A stretch of DNA of 25,459 nucleotides from the NCBI GenBank assembly GCA_903822245.1, contig CAIJOE010000079.1:1-25459 (forward strand), in the 5' to 3' direction. Both the position numbers and the translations under genes were made by a program. The first letter of the stretch is position 1, and the number at the start of each line of letters is the position of its first letter. Below, piece after piece: positions 7,703 through 15,370 of the stretch. The notes beneath the pieces are model-generated. The model saw nothing but the letters and a program-made list of their open reading frames with translations. It ran no database searches and was not told the origin of the DNA. The stretch comes from an uncultured Actinomycetes bacterium (GTDB taxonomy: Bacteria > Actinomycetota > Actinomycetes > Nanopelagicales > Nanopelagicaceae).

Positions 7703-8584
7703 ATGAAGATTCTGGTCACTGGGGCAACTGGGCTACTTGGTAGCCACACTGCAAAGTTCCTTGCAAGCCAAGGCCACGAAGTAATTGGCGTTGATAGAAA
7801 AGCTGGGGATGTTCAAGGCGTAAAGCTAATTGTCGGTGATATCAGCGATTTGGCTTTTTGTGACAGCGTCATTCAAGGAGTAGATGGCGTAGTTCACCTT
7901 GGCGCAATTCCAAACCCAACGGATATTCGTCAATATGAAGTATTTAAGAACAACACAGTTTCAACTTTTGCCGTATTCACCGCTGCCGCCCAAGCCAAAG
8001 TCAAGACCGTAGTTTATGCATCGAGTCTTTCGGCTTACGGTTTTGCCTATTCTGATCAATGGACTTCACCGCAATATGTTCCGGTAGATGAATCACACCC
8101 AATGATTTATGAAGAAAGCTATGCGCTATCTAAAGAAGTAAATGAACTATCGGCAAAGATGTGGGCTAAGCGATGTGACACCGCCTTTGTTGCAATGCGC
8201 TTTCCCTGGACAAATATGCCGGATAAAACTTTGGAATTAGCAAGAAGATTTGAATTAGAAGAAACTGGAAAAGTATTAGATGTCGATCCAAGATTTCCAC
8301 CAGGAATAGTTTCAAAAATACTTTGGACTTATTTGGATTTGCGCGATGCAACTGCTGCGATAGAAGTTGTCCTAGAATCAAATATTAAAGGTGCCCATGC
8401 CTATAACTTTGCCGCCCCGGATACGATGGCTAAGCGGCCCACTTGTGAATTGATGGCGGCCTTTCATCCCACCAGTGAAGTCCGGGGGGATATTTCTGGC
8501 CACAAGGCCCCGCTATCTAGTGAGGCTTTCATTAAAACCTTTGGCTATGCGCCTAGATATCTCATTAATCGGGATGAAATCTAG
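7703..8584 (+). CDS. NAD-dependent epimerase/dehydratase-family protein, uronate-dehydrogenase-like
   Basis: 293-residue extended-SDR protein: TGATGLLGSH cofactor motif near residue 7, acidic residue in GVDRKAG, GVVHLGAIPNP, catalytic serine in VVYASSLSAYG and YALSK as YxxxK. Length and the VHLG...ASS layout fit the uronate dehydrogenase group (uronate + NAD+ to aldarolactone), which would supply the SMP-30 lactonase. UDP-sugar epimerases are usually longer (about 310-340). Starts 3 nt after the SDR; last gene before the 154-bp gap ahead of the ABC transporter. The family is sure, the uronate role is inference. Confidence 0.75.
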   Translation: MKILVTGATGLLGSHTAKFLASQGHEVIGVDRKAGDVQGVKLIVGDISDLAFCDSVIQGVDGVVHLGAIPNPTDIRQYEVFKNNTVSTFAVFTAAAQAKVKTVVYASSLSAYGFAYSDQWTSPQYVPVDESHPMIYEESYALSKEVNELSAKMWAKRCDTAFVAMRFPWTNMPDKTLELARRFELEETGKVLDVDPRFPPGIVSKILWTYLDLRDATAAIEVVLESNIKGAHAYNFAAPDTMAKRPTCELMAAFHPTSEVRGDISGHKAPLSSEAFIKTFGYAPRYLINRDEI

Positions 8585-8613
8585 CTTTGGAATAGTCCAA
8601 AATTGCCCTTTTT

Positions 8614-8631
8614 GATAACAAAAGCGTTATC
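8614..8631. promoter_or_regulatory. Inverted repeat GATAAC-N6-GTTATC, operator candidate
   Basis: Perfect 6-bp arms GATAAC (8614-8619) and GTTATC (8626-8631) around AAAAGC, 30 bp after the stop of the epimerase-like gene and upstream of the binding-protein gene. The form resembles operators of LacI-type sugar repressors, but no regulator gene is in the window. It could also be a weak hairpin. Confidence 0.4.
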
Positions 8632-8689
8632 GCTCTAGGCGGAATATGGGTTGAAAATTACGCCGTTGAGCCCAAAGATTGCCCCTAAG

Positions 8690-8707
8690 CACAAGAGGAA
8701 TCTTGTG
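8690..8707. promoter_or_regulatory. Inverted repeat CACAAGA-N4-TCTTGTG
   Basis: Perfect 7-bp arms (8690-8696 and 8701-8707) with a GGAA spacer, immediately upstream of the presumed -10 at 8724, i.e. about where a -35 element would be. A repressor or activator site is the simplest reading. Confidence 0.45.
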
Positions 8708-8716
8708 TAAACCTAC

Positions 8717-8729
8717 TTCTACGTAGAAT
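8717..8729 (+). promoter_or_regulatory. Palindrome overlapping the -10 of the binding-protein gene
   Basis: TTCTACGTAGAA (8717-8728) is a perfect 12-bp palindrome; its right half includes TAGAAT (8724-8729), a good TANNNT -10. The distance to the ATG at 8739 is 9 nt, so transcription would start at or just before the start codon. A palindrome on the -10 suits repression. Confidence 0.5.
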
Positions 8730-8738
8730 GGAATATGA

Positions 8739-10016
8739 ATGCTAAAAAAGTCAAAGCTAGCAATCGTTCTTGCTGCAGTTGGTGCACTTGTTGCAACAAC
8801 AGTTCCAGCATCACACGCTGCTACAAATAAGCAATTAGAAATCTTCACCTGGTGGGCATCAGGCGGAGAAGCTGCTGGTCTTGCAGGAATGACCACAGAG
8901 TTCACAAAGCAAAACCCAAACACACCATTCATCAACGCTGCTGTTGCTGGCGCTGCTGGTGTAAATGCTAAGGGTGTTCTTGTATCACGTATGGGCGCAG
9001 GTAATCCACCTGATACTTTCCAAGCTCACGCTGGTGCAGAACTATCAACCTATGTAAAGGCCGGTCAAGTTGAAGACCTAACATTCCTTTACAAGGCTGA
9101 AGGATGGGACAAAGTATTCCCAGCTGGTCTTATCAAGACACTTACAACAAACGGAAAGATTTACTCTGTTCCTGTAAACATCCACCGTGCAAACGTTCTA
9201 TGGTGGAACCCAGCAACAGCAACAAAGGCTGGCGTAAGCGCTGCTCCAAAGACAATGGAAGAATTCATTGCTGACTTGGCTAAGGCTAAGAAGGCTGGAA
9301 TTGATGGAATCGCACTAGCTGGTAACGGCGACTGGGCGATTGCTCACCTATTCGATGTTGTTCTTCTTGGAACAATGGGAGCTGCAAAGTACGACGGACT
9401 TTGGAAGGGTACAACTGCTTGGACTTCACCAGAAGTTGCTAAAGCAATCTCAAACCTTTCAACAATCCTTTCTTACGGAAACGCTTCAAAGTCACTTGAC
9501 TGGCCAGATGCTGGCAAGCTTGTAACTGGCGGCAAGGCACTCTTCTTCATCATGGGTGACTGGGCTTCATCACAGTGGCAATCAGACGGCCTAAAGCTAG
9601 GTTCTGATTACACATGGGCTCCAGCTCCAAACTCAGTTGATAAGAAGCCTGTTTACATGTGGCTATCAGACTCATTCACACTTCCAAAGGGTGCTGTAGA
9701 CCGCGATGCAGGTATTGCATGGCTTAAGGTTTGCGGTTCACTTGCAGGACAAGATGCGTTCAACCCTAAGAAGGGTTCAATCGCAGTTCGCAAGGACTCA
9801 AACCCAGCACTTTATGACAGCTACCTACAAGCTGCTATGAAGGAATGGAAGGTTGACACACTAGTTGGTTCAACCGTTCACGGCGTTAACTACGGAAACG
9901 CTGGAATGGCTGCATACGACTCAGCAGTTGGTAAGTTCTACACAGGTGGAGGCAAGGACAAGGCTGGCCTAACAAAGGCTCTTGTTGCTGCTTACAAGGC
10001 TAACGCTGCTTCATAA
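8739..10016 (+). CDS. ABC transporter sugar-binding protein (family 1 SBP)
   Basis: 425-residue extracellular solute-binding protein. A signal peptide is evident: MLKKSK, a hydrophobic stretch LAIVLAAVGALVATTV, then PASHA with a probable signal-peptidase I site. No cysteine follows the hydrophobic core, so there is no lipobox. The mature start ATNKQLEIFTWWASGGE and internal NPPDTFQAHAGAEL, plus MGDWASSQW, match maltose/oligosaccharide-type binding proteins. Codon choice is biased (AAG, AAC, TTC, TAC, CTT, TCA, ACA), unlike neighbours and typical of a highly expressed gene. It is followed by a strong hairpin and two permease genes. The imported ligand is presumably a uronate, aldonate or uronate-containing glycoside. 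Confidence 0.92.
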   Translation: MLKKSKLAIVLAAVGALVATTVPASHAATNKQLEIFTWWASGGEAAGLAGMTTEFTKQNPNTPFINAAVAGAAGVNAKGVLVSRMGAGNPPDTFQAHAGAELSTYVKAGQVEDLTFLYKAEGWDKVFPAGLIKTLTTNGKIYSVPVNIHRANVLWWNPATATKAGVSAAPKTMEEFIADLAKAKKAGIDGIALAGNGDWAIAHLFDVVLLGTMGAAKYDGLWKGTTAWTSPEVAKAISNLSTILSYGNASKSLDWPDAGKLVTGGKALFFIMGDWASSQWQSDGLKLGSDYTWAPAPNSVDKKPVYMWLSDSFTLPKGAVDRDAGIAWLKVCGSLAGQDAFNPKKGSIAVRKDSNPALYDSYLQAAMKEWKVDTLVGSTVHGVNYGNAGMAAYDSAVGKFYTGGGKDKAGLTKALVAAYKANAAS

Positions 10017-10059
10017 GCTGCTTAGCTAAACCAGTAAGAACTAGCAAGAAATTGCAAGG

Positions 10060-10088
10060 ATTCTGGCGGGGCAAAACCCCGCCAGAAT
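10060..10088 (+). terminator. Strong stem-loop between binding protein and permeases
   Basis: ATTCTGGCGGGG (10060-10071) pairs perfectly with CCCCGCCAGAAT (10077-10088) around CAAAA: a 12-bp, GC-rich stem 43 nt after the stop. There is no clear T-run after it (only TTTGCACTTT), so it may act as a partial terminator or as a 3' stabiliser of the abundant binding-protein mRNA. Confidence 0.8.
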
Positions 10089-10106
10089 TTGCACTTTAAA
10101 GGGCAA

Positions 10107-10112
10107 TATAAT
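10107..10112 (+). promoter_or_regulatory. Possible internal promoter -10 (TATAAT) before permease genes
   Basis: An exact TATAAT follows the hairpin by 18 nt; no convincing -35 is seen. The remainder of the 193-bp gap (10017-10209) is AT-rich and non-coding and ends in a purine-rich GAGAGGTG (10192-10199) about 10 nt before the GTG start of the permease. Confidence 0.35.
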
Positions 10113-10209
10113 TCACATAATATTTGTAAGAAATTGCATATTTAGATACTAGAGTTCGTGAATACTTCCGAACCAGTAGATCTTATTTTTTGAGAGGTGC
10201 GTGTAATCA

Positions 10210-11121
10210 GTGGCGCTAACGCTAAGCCGCAAGAAGAGGATTACAAACCCATGGGGTGGATTCTTCTTCGTACTACCATCGATAGTTGCCGTGCTCGTCT
10301 TCGTATACGGCATGATCGGCTGGACTATAAAATTCTCACTAAGTAATCGCACCAACGCCTGGTCTAAGGACAATAGCTTCGCTGGTTTGAAGAACTACAC
10401 CGGGCTGCTAGAGGATCCAGAGTTCACCCACGCATTTGGTAACCTGATGAAATTTACCGTGGTCTTCATGATCGGAACTTTGATCTCCGGTTTGATCATG
10501 TCGCTACTACTTGAAAAAGGAATCCGCGGAGAAGGTTTCTTCCGCTCTATCTATCTCTACCCAATGGCGATCTCATTTATTGCAATGGGAACATCTTGGC
10601 GTTGGTTGATGGACTCAGCCCGCGATGACAAGGGAACTGGCTTAAACCACTTGTTCCACATGGCAAAACTAAATATTCTGCAAAACGATTGGTACTCATC
10701 AGAGAACGCTTCGATGTATGCCATGGCTCTTCCTGCTATCTGGCAGATGTCGGGTTATGTAATGGCCCTGTTCCTTGCCGGATTTCGTGGAATCCCAGAT
10801 GACCTTCGTGAAGCTGCTCGAGTCGATGGCGCAACTGAATTTAAGATCTATCGCCACATTCTTTTCCCACAGTTAAAGCCAACCTTCTTGACCGTATTAA
10901 TTATTTTAGGTCACATATCGATGAAGGTCTTCGATTTAATTTACGGTATTTCTACCAAGTCATACGTAACCAAGGTTCTTGCGATCTATATGTGGCAAGT
11001 AATCTTTGATTTCCAGAACTATGCCAAGGGCTCGGCAATTGCAGTAGTCATTTTGGTAATTATCGCAATCGTAGTTATTCCTTACTTGATATATGTGAAT
11101 AAGACAGAGGAGATGAAATAA
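10210..11121 (+). CDS. ABC sugar transporter permease, MalF/UgpA type
   Basis: 303-residue membrane protein with about six transmembrane segments, the first in GGFFFVLPSIVAVLVFVYGM. The cytoplasmic EAA loop EAARVDGATEFKIYRHILFP that contacts the ATPase is complete. Start is a GTG at 10210, preceded by GAGAGGTG; no ATG lies nearby upstream. Partner of the permease that follows (TAATG overlap of stop and start) and of the binding protein before it. No nucleotide-binding subunit is encoded here. Confidence 0.92.
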   Translation: MALTLSRKKRITNPWGGFFFVLPSIVAVLVFVYGMIGWTIKFSLSNRTNAWSKDNSFAGLKNYTGLLEDPEFTHAFGNLMKFTVVFMIGTLISGLIMSLLLEKGIRGEGFFRSIYLYPMAISFIAMGTSWRWLMDSARDDKGTGLNHLFHMAKLNILQNDWYSSENASMYAMALPAIWQMSGYVMALFLAGFRGIPDDLREAARVDGATEFKIYRHILFPQLKPTFLTVLIILGHISMKVFDLIYGISTKSYVTKVLAIYMWQVIFDFQNYAKGSAIAVVILVIIAIVVIPYLIYVNKTEEMK

Positions 11122-12017
11122 TGAGTTCTGACCTAGTCGATCGCGCAATCAAGTCGAAGGATATTTCACGCAATAAGCGCAAGCTATCTGGATCCGGCCA
11201 ATTCTGGCTTGCCTTCCGTTATAGCGCTCTGACAATTCTCTTTATTATCGCCGCTCTTCCGATCTACATCATGGTGGTTAACTCAGTTAAGGGAATTACT
11301 GGTGTAACGCAATCTGCGGCATTCCTACCGCCAACTCACCTTAATTTTGATGCCTGGGGTCCAACCTGGAAGGTATTGCGCGAACCAATGCAGCGCACAC
11401 TTTTCTTTGTTGTCCAGTCTTCAATCATTTCAGCAATTGTGGGCTCAATAAACGGCTTCGTTTTTGCTAAGTGGCGCTTTAAGGGTTCAACCTTTATCTT
11501 CACACTTTTCCTATTTGGAATGTTCATTCCTTATCAGGCAATCATGATTCCACTAACTCAGTTCAATCACTGGGCTGGAATTGGTGGCACAATCTACGTA
11601 TTGGTTGTTGCACACGTTATTTACGGTATTCCGATCTGTACGCTGATCTTCCGTAACTACTACGCAGCAATTCCAAATGAATTGATTGAAGCTGCGCGTG
11701 TTGATGGTGCTGGAATGGTTCGTATCTTCCGCACAATTATCTTGCCGCTATCAATCCCAGGTTTCGTAGTTGTACTTATCTGGCAGTTCACATCTGCTTG
11801 GAATGACTTCCTATTCGCAATCTTCCTAACAGGTGGTTCACCTAAGTTGGCAGTTGCAACTACCGCACTTAACTTCATTACCGGTTCAGGTAATCAGGTT
11901 TACTACGGAAATAACATGACAGCATCGCTTATCGTTTCAATTCCAACCTTGCTGGTTTATATGTTCCTAGGACGTTACTTCCTACGTGGTCTGCTATCAG
12001 GATCGCTAAAGGGTTAA
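11121..12017 (+). CDS. ABC sugar transporter permease, MalG/UgpE type
   Basis: 298-residue second permease subunit. A long N-terminal cytoplasmic stretch precedes the first membrane helix (ALTILFIIAALPIYIMVVNS); the EAA loop EAARVDGAGMVRIFRTIILP is intact and the C-terminus FLGRYFLRGLLSGSLKG is typical of MalG-like carbohydrate permeases. Its ATG shares one base with the stop of the first permease gene. It ends 7 bp before the convergent RraA-like gene, with no terminator visible in between. Confidence 0.92.
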   Translation: MSSDLVDRAIKSKDISRNKRKLSGSGQFWLAFRYSALTILFIIAALPIYIMVVNSVKGITGVTQSAAFLPPTHLNFDAWGPTWKVLREPMQRTLFFVVQSSIISAIVGSINGFVFAKWRFKGSTFIFTLFLFGMFIPYQAIMIPLTQFNHWAGIGGTIYVLVVAHVIYGIPICTLIFRNYYAAIPNELIEAARVDGAGMVRIFRTIILPLSIPGFVVVLIWQFTSAWNDFLFAIFLTGGSPKLAVATTALNFITGSGNQVYYGNNMTASLIVSIPTLLVYMFLGRYFLRGLLSGSLKG

Positions 12018-12024
12018 TTAAGAA

Positions 12025-12675
12025 CTAAAGCACTCCATATTTAGCAAAGGCGGCCGAAGGGGACATTCCCTCTTTGACCGCCTTTCTAAATTGATTCTCA
12101 CCTGAATTCTTCTCAATAACTCGCTCAACTACTGCGTCAATGGCATCCTTTGGAACAATTGTTACGCCATCTGAGTCACCAACAACTAAATCACCTGGAT
12201 TAATCGTTACTCCATCGATAACTCCGCTCACGTTGTGTTCCACAACTTCATAGCGACCGTTTATATCTACTGGCAGCGTTCCTGTAGCAAAGATCTTAAA
12301 GCCCATGGCATCAGTTCTAGATAGGTCACGAGTTGGGCCATCAGTCAGGGCGCCAGCCACACCTTTAAATGCACAGGCAGTAGATAAGAGCTCGCCCCAG
12401 AATGCTGCGCGCCCAGTTCTATGAGTTGGGGTTACATAAACCTGATCAGTACCAACGGCGTCTAACGCCTTTAGAAGTCCAACGTATGGAACTTGTGGAA
12501 AGTCAAAAACTTCTTCAAGTCTCACCGGAAATGCATAACCCATCATGATTCCACTACCAGAAACCATCTTTATATCTTCAGCTAGTACTTGATTGGTGTA
12601 ACCAAGTGCGTCCAAACAATCAGATGCTAGGGCAGAGGTAAAGATCTTTCGTAGTTGCTCTAAATCGTGCTCCAT
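12025..12675 (-). CDS. RraA-family protein (HMG/CHA aldolase-like)
   Basis: 216 residues of the RraA/demethylmenaquinone-methyltransferase-like fold. The active-site stretch is WGELLSTACAFKGVAGALTDGPTRDLSR, with the conserved G-E...D-G-x-x-R-D used for metal and substrate binding by 4-hydroxy-4-methyl-2-oxoglutarate/oxaloacetate aldolases; the NPGDLVVGDSDGVTIVP motif is also complete. Because the R-D pair is kept, a pyruvate aldolase or decarboxylase role is more likely than RNase E inhibition. Last gene of the leftward unit; its ATG directly follows the stop of the TIM-barrel gene. Confidence 0.82.
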   Translation of the reverse strand: MEHDLEQLRKIFTSALASDCLDALGYTNQVLAEDIKMVSGSGIMMGYAFPVRLEEVFDFPQVPYVGLLKALDAVGTDQVYVTPTHRTGRAAFWGELLSTACAFKGVAGALTDGPTRDLSRTDAMGFKIFATGTLPVDINGRYEVVEHNVSGVIDGVTINPGDLVVGDSDGVTIVPKDAIDAVVERVIEKNSGENQFRKAVKEGMSPSAAFAKYGVL

Positions 12676-13569
12676 TTATGCCCAAACCTCATCAATCTTT
12701 GCCTTAAGGAAATTCGCACTCTCAATCATCTGACCCATGCCATCAACGCCATCTTCAATTGAAACCCAGCCGTTAAAGCCAACGCTCTTTAGAATCTTGA
12801 AGATCGCATCGTAATCATTTAGCCCTTTACCAATCACCCCGTGCTTAAAGAATGAAACGTAGCCAGCGGTGCCACCTTCTTGTGAGCGTAGGTCTGCAAT
12901 TGTGCCACTTGATAGATAGCGATCAGAGGCGCCCATGGAGATTACGCGGTGCTTAACTTTCTCAAGTAGCTCTAATGGTTCCTCACCTGCTGCTATCGCA
13001 TTTGATGGATCAAATTGCACACCAAATATTGGTGAATCAATTCGTGATACCAAGTCCACAAAGACATCCATCATCTGAGCAAACTCTGGTTCGGTCCAGA
13101 AATCATCCTTGTAATGGTTTTCGATAACCAGCGTCACACCAAGCTTTTCAGCCTCGACTAAACACTTCTCGATTGAATCAACGACATATCCCATTCCTTC
13201 TTCGCGGGTAATGTCTTTTCGGCGCTGTCCGGAGAGAACTCGGCAGAGCTTTGCACCTAATTCAGCAGACATACGAATTGAGTGAATCTCATGATCGACC
13301 TGCTTTTGGCGAAGTTCTGGATCTGGAATTGTGAAGTCGGGAGAGCAGCACATCATGGGAATGCTCATGCCAGCAGCCTCGACATATTTGCGAATCTTCT
13401 TCCAGTTTGCTTCATCTTTAAAGTCGTGGAAGTTGTTATACATTTCTAAACCAGGAATCTCCATAGCCCCAGCCATATCAATCCACTCATAGATCGATAA
13501 CTTATCTGGTGCTACTAAATCCTTAATCCAGCCTTTAGGAAAGGCAGCAATCTGGGGTTTATTACTCAT
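12676..13569 (-). CDS. Sugar phosphate isomerase/epimerase (xylose-isomerase-like TIM barrel)
   Basis: 297-residue AP-endonuclease-2/xylose-isomerase-like barrel. Metal-site segments expected for this family are seen in order: GLEMYNN, VIENHYKDDFW (Glu and His), GVQFDPSNAIAAG (Asp), FKHGVIGKGLNDYDAI and the closing WVSIEDG (Glu). Family members include UlaE-like L-xylulose-5-phosphate 3-epimerase, hydroxypyruvate isomerase and ketose 3-epimerases. Abuts its neighbours on both sides without spacing. With the hexulose-phosphate-synthase/KGPDC-like gene in the operon, a pentulose-phosphate or keto-sugar-acid epimerase is plausible, but this is inference. Confidence 0.8.
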   Translation of the reverse strand: MSNKPQIAAFPKGWIKDLVAPDKLSIYEWIDMAGAMEIPGLEMYNNFHDFKDEANWKKIRKYVEAAGMSIPMMCCSPDFTIPDPELRQKQVDHEIHSIRMSAELGAKLCRVLSGQRRKDITREEGMGYVVDSIEKCLVEAEKLGVTLVIENHYKDDFWTEPEFAQMMDVFVDLVSRIDSPIFGVQFDPSNAIAAGEEPLELLEKVKHRVISMGASDRYLSSGTIADLRSQEGGTAGYVSFFKHGVIGKGLNDYDAIFKILKSVGFNGWVSIEDGVDGMGQMIESANFLKAKIDEVWA

Positions 13570-14340
13570 CTAGTTCTTCTCCGGATTTCTTCCTATGAAG
13601 GTGAATTGTTCAAGATCAAAGACACTTGAAGTAAATGGAATGGATTCATCACTTATCCAATAAATACACCCCGCAGCTAATTGTTCTGGGGTGCTCATAG
13701 TTCCAAAGGGGACATCAGATTTAGGTAGGTGATTCCACCAACCATCAGCCATTCCTTGCTCAATCTTCATTTGCTTCTCACGGTCAGTTAAAATCCACCC
13801 CGGGTTAATCTGATTAATTCGAACTCCCTTAACGCCATTAGCATTACCAAGGTTTCTAGTCATGGTTACCATCGCGCCCTTGCTCATTGAGTAGGCCAAT
13901 AGATTTGCTTCACCAGCGTGGGCGTTAACCGAGCCAATATTTAATACTGCACCTTTGTTTTTCTTTAATTCTGGGAAGCAGGCTTGAATTAGAAAGAGCG
14001 GGGCGTGCAAATTAATCTGCATTATGCGCAAGTAATCTTCATATTTAATCGTCTCAACATTTGATTGATCAAAGATTGCCGCGCAATTAACCAGTGAATC
14101 AATTCGCCCAAAGGCAGCAAGACAATCAGCTGCAATCTTGGCTGGGCTAGCTGGATCAACTAGGTCAGCGATAGAAAGTGATGCGCTAGCACCAAGTTCG
14201 CTAACTAGGGCTTTGCCTTCACTTTCAACAATGCCAGTAACTAATACTTTGCCACCTTCGCGCACTACTGCTCGGGCTATTGCCGCGCCAATTCCTGATG
14301 TGCCACCAGTGATAATTACAACTTTATCTTTTAAGCGCAT
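13570..14340 (-). CDS. SDR-family oxidoreductase
   Basis: 256-residue classical SDR: TGGTSGIG near residue 11, LVNCAAIFDQ, catalytic serine in NIGSVNAH, YSMSK as YxxxK and INQINPGWILTDREKQM. The second-strand end VTGIVESEG lacks the Asp common in NAD-specific members, so cofactor use may differ from the other SDRs here. Its start is one base from the stop of the MDR dehydrogenase and its stop abuts the next ATG, so it is certainly co-transcribed. Role: oxidation or reduction of a sugar or sugar acid, substrate unknown. Confidence 0.85.
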   Translation of the reverse strand: MRLKDKVVIITGGTSGIGAAIARAVVREGGKVLVTGIVESEGKALVSELGASASLSIADLVDPASPAKIAADCLAAFGRIDSLVNCAAIFDQSNVETIKYEDYLRIMQINLHAPLFLIQACFPELKKNKGAVLNIGSVNAHAGEANLLAYSMSKGAMVTMTRNLGNANGVKGVRINQINPGWILTDREKQMKIEQGMADGWWNHLPKSDVPFGTMSTPEQLAAGCIYWISDESIPFTSSVFDLEQFTFIGRNPEKN

Positions 14341-14341
14341 A

Positions 14342-15367
14342 TTAGGCCGGCTTAATTACCGACTTGATGTACTCACCTGAGTGCATCTTTTCAAAAGCAG
14401 TCTGCCATTGCTCTACCGGGAAAGTTCCACCAAGTACTGGCGTCAGATCCAATTGTTTGGTTCCAAGCATGCGAAGCACACGCTCCCACATCGGCCAGTT
14501 ATGGCTAAAGGATCCTTCTAGTCGAACATTTTTTTGTACTAATGGATCTAGTGAGAAGTTAACTGGTTGTGGTCCCCAGCCGACTTTAGAGATCCAACCA
14601 TTTGGTCGAATTACATCTAGTGCAATTTTTAGAGTGGCAGAAACGCCAGCAGCATCGACAACACCATCAACACCAAGACCATCAACGGTATTTGCCCACT
14701 CTTTTGGATCTCCGATGATCACATCGCAGCCATATGTCTTTGCTACCGCTAGGCGGGCCTTATCTCGCTCTAAGCCAACTATTGCAACCTCGGCGCCAGC
14801 AAGGCGAGCCATTGCAGCCGAGAGAATTCCAATTGGACCTGGGCCAAGAATTAAAATGCGATCACCTGGGCGAACATGTCCTGGCGCAATAGTTGCCGAA
14901 TAAGCAACCGAGCAAGGTTCAGTCATCGAAGCATGATCAAATGAGACTGAATCTGGAATCTTATGAAGCAATCGCCCAGCCACCTTTGTATAGCGAGTCA
15001 TCGCGCCATTGACGCCATAACCAAAGCCTTTTCGACTTGGATCTAAGTTATAGAGACCCTGACGAGACATTGAGCCGTGCATATCCACTTCGGCTGCAGT
15101 TTCTGAGACCACGCGGTCACCAACTTTCCAGCCTTTTACTCGCTCACCAACCTCATCAACTACGCCAGCAAATTCATGACCAAGTACAACTGGGTAATTA
15201 ACTGGCCAAGAGTTAGTACCTTCCCATTGGTGGAGATCAGAGCCACAGACTGAAGCAGCTTCAACTTTTAGAATTACATCTTCTGGTCCAGGTGTTGGAC
15301 GTTCAATTTCCCGAACTTCCACAGAGTGTGGTTCGGATCCAAAATTAACAACTCCAAGTGATTTCAT
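14342..15367 (-). CDS. MDR (zinc alcohol) dehydrogenase lacking the structural zinc site
   Basis: 341-residue medium-chain dehydrogenase of the threonine/sorbitol-dehydrogenase type. Catalytic zinc ligands are kept: Cys in ASVCGSDLHQ, His-Glu in LGHEFAG and Glu in MTEPCSVAY. The Rossmann motif is GPGPIGILSA. In the structural-zinc lobe, relatives read C-G-K-C-x-x-C-...-N-L-C-P before RKGFGY; here it is VDMHGSMSRQGLYNLDPSRKGFGY, with Asp, Gly, Ser and Asp at the four cysteine positions. Relatives oxidise polyols, aldonates or L-threonine with NAD+. It is second in the leftward unit, 3 nt after the HPS-like gene; a hexonate or polyol substrate is inferred. Confidence 0.85.
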   Translation of the reverse strand: MKSLGVVNFGSEPHSVEVREIERPTPGPEDVILKVEAASVCGSDLHQWEGTNSWPVNYPVVLGHEFAGVVDEVGERVKGWKVGDRVVSETAAEVDMHGSMSRQGLYNLDPSRKGFGYGVNGAMTRYTKVAGRLLHKIPDSVSFDHASMTEPCSVAYSATIAPGHVRPGDRILILGPGPIGILSAAMARLAGAEVAIVGLERDKARLAVAKTYGCDVIIGDPKEWANTVDGLGVDGVVDAAGVSATLKIALDVIRPNGWISKVGWGPQPVNFSLDPLVQKNVRLEGSFSHNWPMWERVLRMLGTKQLDLTPVLGGTFPVEQWQTAFEKMHSGEYIKSVIKPA

Positions 15368-15370
15368 CTA

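Noticed and set aside
1..8584. Non-phosphorylative L-fucose/L-rhamnose-type pathway (lactonase + SDRs)
   Set aside because: The enolase-superfamily member is of the true enolase type, not a fuconate/rhamnonate dehydratase, and the KDG kinase/KDPG aldolase pair indicates a phosphorylative hexonate route.
14364..14903. Long open frame (179 codons, plus strand) opposite the MDR dehydrogenase
   Set aside because: It is antisense to a complete, motif-bearing gene and has no recognisable domain, start signal or promoter.
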